Shown here one piece after another: positions 60,099-64,000 of a DNA stretch of 64,000 bases. How positions within the stretch are numbered: position 1 is the stretch's first letter; every line of letters starts with the position of its first letter. This stretch comes from Methylobacterium oryzae (GTDB taxonomy: Bacteria; Pseudomonadota; Alphaproteobacteria; Rhizobiales; Beijerinckiaceae). The DNA lies in NCBI RefSeq assembly GCF_021398735.1, contig NZ_CP090349.1, forward strand, positions 5,702,001 through 5,766,000, given 5' to 3'. The notes below the pieces were generated by a model. It had not been told where the DNA came from and ran no database searches. It saw only the letters and a program-made list of their open reading frames with translations. Both the position numbers and the translations under genes were made by a program.

Positions 60099-60869
60099 CT
60101 AGCCGCCGGCCGGCTCGCCGGAGGACCCGTCGGGCGCGGCCGACCAGCCGCGCGCCCGCCAGCGCGACACCACGGCGGCGTTGAGCCGGGCGATGCGCGC
60201 CCGGTGCGCCTCCCAGAACGACATCGGCTTCGCCGGGACGGCGGCGACGCGCGTCCGGTGGACGGGGCCCGCCGAACGCGCGGCGAGGCGGTCCGGCGCG
60301 GCCGCGCGGGCGCTCGCCCGGACGACGCGCGCCTCCGGGTTGCCGAGAATCGCCTGAGCGCGGGCGCAGTAGAGCTGCGACAGCGGCGACATCGCCTCCG
60401 AACCGTGGCCGGCCCGGTACTTCATCAGGGCCCGGCAGAGGTCGCCGTCGGCCCGGCGCCACGCCTCGGCGAGGTAGCGGACACCGTAGCGGACGTTGAT
60501 CTCCGGCGATGCCAGCTCGGCGACGGTGCCGCGGAAGCCGAGCATCGCCGCGGTGGTCGGGCGGACCTGCATCAGGCCGACCTCACCGACGCTGCCGACC
60601 ACTGTGGGGTCGTAGCCGCTCTCGATCCGCGCGACGGCGTCGGCCACCGCGAGGGGCAGGCCGGTGCCGGCGGCCTCGCGGGCGATGAGCGGCAGGTAGC
60701 GGGCGCGGGCGTCGGCGGCGACCGGTGCGGGTGCGGGCATGGCCGCAGGCGCGGGCGGGACCGGCGGCAGCGCGGCCATGCCGACGGCGTGCACCGCCAG
60801 GAAGGTGGCGGGCCGGGCCTGCACGGGGGCGGCGCAGGTCAGCAGCAGGAGAAGCAACGGAGCGCGCAT
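60099..60869 (-). CDS. Lytic transglycosylase (SLT domain)
   Basis: 256 residues. Signal peptide MRAPLLLLLLTCAAPVQA. The SLT domain (about 55-165) has ADAVARIESGYDP, with Glu as the catalytic acid, GEVGLMQVRPTTAAMLG and NVRYGVRYLAEAWRRADGDLCRALMKYRAGHG. It cuts peptidoglycan glycan strands with 1,6-anhydro formation. The C-terminal 90 residues are basic and lack a known domain. The end is 6 bp from the convergent SRAP gene. Confidence 0.92.
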   Translation of the reverse strand: MRAPLLLLLLTCAAPVQARPATFLAVHAVGMAALPPVPPAPAAMPAPAPVAADARARYLPLIAREAAGTGLPLAVADAVARIESGYDPTVVGSVGEVGLMQVRPTTAAMLGFRGTVAELASPEINVRYGVRYLAEAWRRADGDLCRALMKYRAGHGSEAMSPLSQLYCARAQAILGNPEARVVRASARAAAPDRLAARSAGPVHRTRVAAVPAKPMSFWEAHRARIARLNAAVVSRWRARGWSAAPDGSSGEPAGG

Positions 60870-60941
60870 CGGCCGCCACGGAGAGGAACCGGGACCTGTC
60901 TATCCCGGCCGCCTCAACGAAGCCTTTCGCCGGCGCGCGCC

Positions 60942-61202
60942 CTACTGGATGGGGCCGCGGTCCCGCGCCTGCAGCAGCCGCAGGGCCTCACCCAGGACCG
61001 CGTGGAGGTCGGCCGCGCCCTGCTGGCTCAGCGGCAGGCCGACTCGCTGCCCGTGGATCGTGTCGAGGACCAGCATGGCGAGGTCCTCGCCGATCAGCAG
61101 GTTGGATCCCGGCAGGCAGAGCGGCAGGACGAAATCGCCCTCGACCTCGCCGAGGGCGTCGACCGCGTCCGCGGGCCGGAAGGGCGGCTTCCGATCGGTC
61201 AT
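60942..61202 (-). CDS. Small conserved hypothetical protein (86 aa)
   Basis: 86 residues, soluble: FVLPLCLPGSNLLIGEDLAML and IHGQRVGLPLSQQGAADLHAVLGEAL. No recognised domain. ATG 61202 follows GGAGGGG. It lies 35 bp after the pentad-repeat gene and may be co-transcribed. Function unknown. Confidence 0.6.
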   Translation of the reverse strand: MTDRKPPFRPADAVDALGEVEGDFVLPLCLPGSNLLIGEDLAMLVLDTIHGQRVGLPLSQQGAADLHAVLGEALRLLQARDRGPIQ

Positions 61203-61237
61203 CGCTCCCCTCCTCGAATTCCTCCCGGCGCCGCGGC

Positions 61238-61528
61238 TCAGCCGCGGTCCGGCATCCGCACCGACCGCACCGTGAGCGTGTCGATCTCCAGCGAACCGAC
61301 CTCCAGGGTGCCGACCCGGGCGCGGCCCACCGAGAGGCGGCCGATCGCGAAGGCGCCGACCGCCACGACGCCGAGGGCCGCGGCCCCGAGGGCCAGCGCG
61401 CCCAGGGCCGACGCCCCGATCGCCCCCGCGCCGACGGCGCCCGATCCCAGGATCGCCGTGTCGTGGGACGGGATCACCCCCGTCCCGTCGGGGCGGCTCT
61501 GCGCCTCCGGAACCCTCGAACGCGACAT
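61238..61528 (-). CDS. Pentad-repeat small protein (96 aa)
   Basis: 96 residues. From about residue 31 to 90 the sequence runs as near-perfect 5-residue units with a small/branched residue and Gly in phase, for example AIGAS-ALGAL-ALGAA, then SVGRA-RVGTL-EVGSL and finally EIDTL-TVRSV. The pattern resembles a pentapeptide-repeat beta-helix with Gly at the outward turn, not a membrane helix. About 12 units give three coils. ATG 61528 is the start. No known domain is claimed. Confidence 0.65.
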   Translation of the reverse strand: MSRSRVPEAQSRPDGTGVIPSHDTAILGSGAVGAGAIGASALGALALGAAALGVVAVGAFAIGRLSVGRARVGTLEVGSLEIDTLTVRSVRMPDRG

Positions 61529-61665
61529 GCGGATTCCTCTCCGAGCGGGCGATTGCGGAGCCAGCTATACCCGACGTTAACCGCGTTTTCACGCCGCTCG
61601 GAGACGATGGCGCTCGATCCCGGCCGGCCCGGACCGCGCGTCCGCCGCCAGAGAGGACGTCGCCC

Positions 61666-61887
61666 GTGCAGCACCTGTTCCAGGCCGTCGCGATCTTCGC
61701 GTTCGGCTGCCTGCTGATCCATGCCGGTCGCGCCTATGCCCGGGCGACCACGCTCCTGCTCTCCGCGACCGCGCTGATGCTGAGCGTCACCCTCGGCACC
61801 GTGCTCTGCCAGCGGATCGGCCTCCCGGGGCGTTCCGTCGCGGCCGGCCCGTCCTACACGGTGGCGCTCGGCAGGCCCGCTCCGTAG
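61666..61887 (+). CDS. Small putative membrane protein (73 aa)
   Basis: 73 residues. Two hydrophobic stretches (LFQAVAIFAFGCLLIHAG and TTLLLSATALMLSVTLGTVL) suggest a two-span membrane protein. GTG 61666 has AGAGGA 9 nt upstream. It is divergent from the pentad-repeat gene. Coding seems likely from codon pattern and ribosome site, but it could be spurious. Confidence 0.5.
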   Translation: MQHLFQAVAIFAFGCLLIHAGRAYARATTLLLSATALMLSVTLGTVLCQRIGLPGRSVAAGPSYTVALGRPAP

Positions 61888-61967
61888 AGCCGCGTCCGGT
61901 CGGACGGGATGCGCCCGAGGCTCGGGACGGCGTCGCGCGCGGTTGGGGCCGCGCCGGTAGAGCGGGA

Positions 61968-63197
61968 TCAGGGCCAGACGCGGATCGCCACCGGGCGGCG
62001 CAGCAGGTCGCGATCGGAAGTGATCGTGCAACCCTCCGTGCGCAGGCTCGCGTAGGTCAGCAGCGCCCGGTCGCCGACGTCGTCGAAATTGCGGCCCCGC
62101 GCGTCCGGGTCGAGCAGCGACGGATAGGCGAGGAGCGGCACGGTCGCCGCGCACGGGTCGTCGTAGAGGGTCGCGCCCTCGAGCAGCAGGCGCGGGCTGT
62201 CCCAGGTGATCAGGTCGCGCGAGGTCGTCCAGTAGAAGCCCGACCGGGGAAAGCCCTCCCCCGCCTTGGCCATGAACACGGCGATCCAGGCGCCCGTGCC
62301 GCGGTGCCGGACGACGGCGCCGACCGGGCCCGGGAACGGCCCGACCGGCCGGCAGGTGGCGGTACTCGGGCGGCCGGCCCGGTAGGGATCCGGGAAGGCT
62401 GCGGTGAAGCCGGTGCCGGTCCAGGCCCGCCAGCGGGTCGGATCGGCCGGGTCGTCGCTGCGGAACAGGCAGACCCCCGCCTCCTGGTCGCTGCCGGGCC
62501 GGGTCCAGCCGGTGGTCGAGGCGAGGAAGTACCGCCACGTCCCGTCGGCCACGATGTTCGACGGGTTGAAGAAGCCGCGGTGGCGGCCCTGGTCGACCTC
62601 CTGCCGGAACGGCGCCCCGGCGACCACCGCGGGCGGGCTCTGGCGCTTGAAGCTGCGGCCGCCATCCGTCGAGGCGGCGGCCGTGATCGTGTTGTACCAG
62701 CAGGCCATGTAGCTGGCGGCCGGGCAGCGGCCGGGATGCTCGTTGGCCTGGTACTCGTGGTGGAGGAGCGCGGCCACGCGGCTCCCGTCCTCGGTCCAGG
62801 TGGCGGTGATCCAGGAGCGGTCGTCGTAGGCGGCCGGGTCGGGCTTCTCGCCCGAATCGAGCACCACCGCGCAGTCGATCCTGAGATGCTCGAGGTCGGG
62901 ACCGCGCAGCGCCCGGTTGCGGTAATGCATCCCGTAGAGCGCGACCGCGCCCGACGCGTCCCGGAAGGCGCGCGCCGGCGCGTCGGGCACGTCGGCGCCG
63001 TCGCAGGCGTCGCGCCCCGCCTTGAAGACGAGCGCGGGCGGCCCGACCAGCGTCAGCGCCGAGAGCGGCGGCTCAGGCGCGGCCGCGGCGGCGTGCGGGA
63101 GGAGCGGCAGAAGCGCCAGGGATAGCGCCAGAGTGAGCGTCAGCAGGATCCGGCGCGCGGCGCGCGCCCATCCGGCGATCCCGTTCGCCCAATCCAT
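61968..63197 (-). CDS. Secreted protein, beta-propeller-like, function unknown
   Basis: 409 residues. Signal peptide with a long hydrophobic core (RRILLTLTLALSLALLPLL, cleavage near AAAAA). The mature part has STDGGRSFKRQSPP, an Asp-box-like S-x-D-x-G-x-x-W/F motif of sialidase-type propellers, and repeats of W/F-rich strands (WRYFLASTTGW, GAWIAVFMAK, GFYWTTSRDLITW). Five or more Cys suggest disulfides. ATG 63197 (MDWANGIAG) was chosen because the signal peptide starts there. An extracytoplasmic carbohydrate-related role is an inference. Confidence 0.72.
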   Translation of the reverse strand: MDWANGIAGWARAARRILLTLTLALSLALLPLLPHAAAAAPEPPLSALTLVGPPALVFKAGRDACDGADVPDAPARAFRDASGAVALYGMHYRNRALRGPDLEHLRIDCAVVLDSGEKPDPAAYDDRSWITATWTEDGSRVAALLHHEYQANEHPGRCPAASYMACWYNTITAAASTDGGRSFKRQSPPAVVAGAPFRQEVDQGRHRGFFNPSNIVADGTWRYFLASTTGWTRPGSDQEAGVCLFRSDDPADPTRWRAWTGTGFTAAFPDPYRAGRPSTATCRPVGPFPGPVGAVVRHRGTGAWIAVFMAKAGEGFPRSGFYWTTSRDLITWDSPRLLLEGATLYDDPCAATVPLLAYPSLLDPDARGRNFDDVGDRALLTYASLRTEGCTITSDRDLLRRPVAIRVWP

Positions 63198-63312
63198 GAT
63201 CGCCACCCGGCTGCGTCCCGGCTGCGCCTGGACAAACAGGCGGAGATTCGCTTGAGAACCATTACAGAGTGCTTGCCGCCGACCGCGCGCGCGGCCCGAC
63301 CGAAAGTCATCC

Positions 63313-63924
63313 ATGGTTCTCCTGATCCTCGGGCTGGTGCTGTTCCTCGGCACGCACGCCTTCTCGATGGCCCGTACCCGGCGCGCCGCGATCGTCGGCC
63401 GGATCGGCGAGGGCCGCTACAAGCTCGGCTACACCGCCCTGTCGCTGCTGGGGCTCGTGCTGATCGGGATCGGCTTCCACGATTACCGGCTCGCCGGCTA
63501 CATCCCGGTCTGGGATCCGCCGGTCTGGACGCGCCACCTCGCCCTGGCGCTGGTCTGGCCCGCCTTCGTGTGCCTCGCGGCCGCCTACCTGCCGGGCCAT
63601 ATCCGCGCCAAGGCCAAGCACCCGATGCTGCTCGCCGTGAAGATCTGGGCGACGGCGCACCTCCTCGCCAACGGCGATCTCGGCTCGATGCTGCTGTTCG
63701 GCGGCTTCCTCGCCTGGGCGGTGACCGCCCGGATCAGCGCCAAGCGCCGGGGCCTCGCCCCGGGGGCGGTCGCGGCCCAGCACGGTGGTCCGGCGGCGGC
63801 CCCGCTGGGCTGGCGCAACGACGTCCTGGCCCTGTTGATCGGCACGGCCGCGTGGTTCGTCTTCGCCCGCTACCTGCACTACCCGGTGATCGGCGTGCCG
63901 GTCTGGCCGGGCACCCCGGCCTGA
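63313..63924 (+). CDS. NnrU-family membrane protein
   Basis: 203 residues, about five to six membrane segments. MVLLILGLVLFLGTHAFSM at the start, LGYTALSLLGLVLIGIGFHDYR, LPGHIRAKAKHPMLLAVKIWATAHLLANGDLGSMLLFGGFLAWAV are the NnrU-family core. The family is tied to nitric-oxide/nitrite-related metabolism in some bacteria but is also common elsewhere. ATG 63313 follows the divergent secreted-protein gene. The last 75 bp of the window (63925-64000) hold no gene I can support. Confidence 0.9.
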   Translation: MVLLILGLVLFLGTHAFSMARTRRAAIVGRIGEGRYKLGYTALSLLGLVLIGIGFHDYRLAGYIPVWDPPVWTRHLALALVWPAFVCLAAAYLPGHIRAKAKHPMLLAVKIWATAHLLANGDLGSMLLFGGFLAWAVTARISAKRRGLAPGAVAAQHGGPAAAPLGWRNDVLALLIGTAAWFVFARYLHYPVIGVPVWPGTPA

Positions 63925-64000
63925 GCCGGCACCCGAGACGACACACGAGGCGGCCCAGAGACATGGCCTGTCGCCAACCCGGCGCCCGTGTGTTAGGCGC

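Noticed and set aside
63925..64000. A minus-strand frame at the right edge
   Set aside because: Arg/Pro-rich with no motif, and mostly overlapping the clear NnrU-family gene.

Overview
The window is chromosomal DNA from a high-GC alphaproteobacterium. Methylobacterium/Methylorubrum or a close relative is the best fit. The reasons are very high GC, ribosomal and RNA polymerase proteins of alphaproteobacterial type, an Omp25/31-type beta-barrel, a MucR/Ros regulator, a complete C-P lyase cluster and an HpnI-like glycosyltransferase. Genus is an inference, because no 16S gene is present. There are about 66 protein genes and one tRNA. No CRISPR array, insertion sequence, phage or rRNA was found.

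Layout. 1-9.9 kb: the 5' part of a B12-binding radical SAM gene; a CoA-ester operon (acyl-CoA dehydrogenase, enoyl-CoA hydratase, SDR); tsaC; a divergent wrbA/LysR pair around a TGCAAG-repeat operator; a GreA-family factor; a methyltransferase; an AcuI/YhdH-type reductase; a repetitive secreted protein. 10-28 kb: a SleB-type cell wall hydrolase, then the transcription/translation block on the minus strand, tuf - tRNA-Trp - secE - nusG - rplK - rplA - [B12 radical SAM gene] - rplJ - rplL - rpoB - rpoC. The radical SAM gene splits the usual rplA-rplJ junction, and rplJL has its own strong promoter with a leader of about 410 nt. 28-45 kb: an outer-membrane protein, then phosphonate and phosphate genes. 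phnGHIJ-GNAT-KLMN runs away from phnF. phnC-D-E1-E2 forms a second unit, with a hexapeptide acetyltransferase, a DUF1045 gene and hpnI upstream, and a divergent Pit phosphate transporter. PhoB-box-like repeats sit before phnG, phnC and pit, and a PhnF-type operator overlaps the phnG -10 element.

45-64 kb is accessory in character: a small gene plus a MucR-like regulator; an MFS transporter, HMG-CoA-lyase-like enzyme, CoA-transferase and LysR set; LemA with two TPM-domain proteins; a tightly coupled glycosyltransferase - ferredoxin - ferredoxin reductase - cytochrome P450 operon; a perfect 16-bp parS-like palindrome; a zinc alcohol/formaldehyde dehydrogenase; an SRAP protein; a lytic transglycosylase; a small pentad-repeat protein; a secreted protein of unknown function; and an NnrU-family membrane protein.

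How they work together: PhoB and PhnF signals should jointly switch on phosphonate uptake (PhnCDE), C-P bond cleavage (PhnGHIJ with PhnK/L), hydrolysis and recycling (PhnM, PhnN), and phosphate uptake (Pit). The P450 operon carries its own electron chain and a sugar transferase, so it looks like a self-contained oxidise-and-glycosylate module of unknown substrate. The parS-like site suggests this window may lie in the origin-proximal part of the chromosome.
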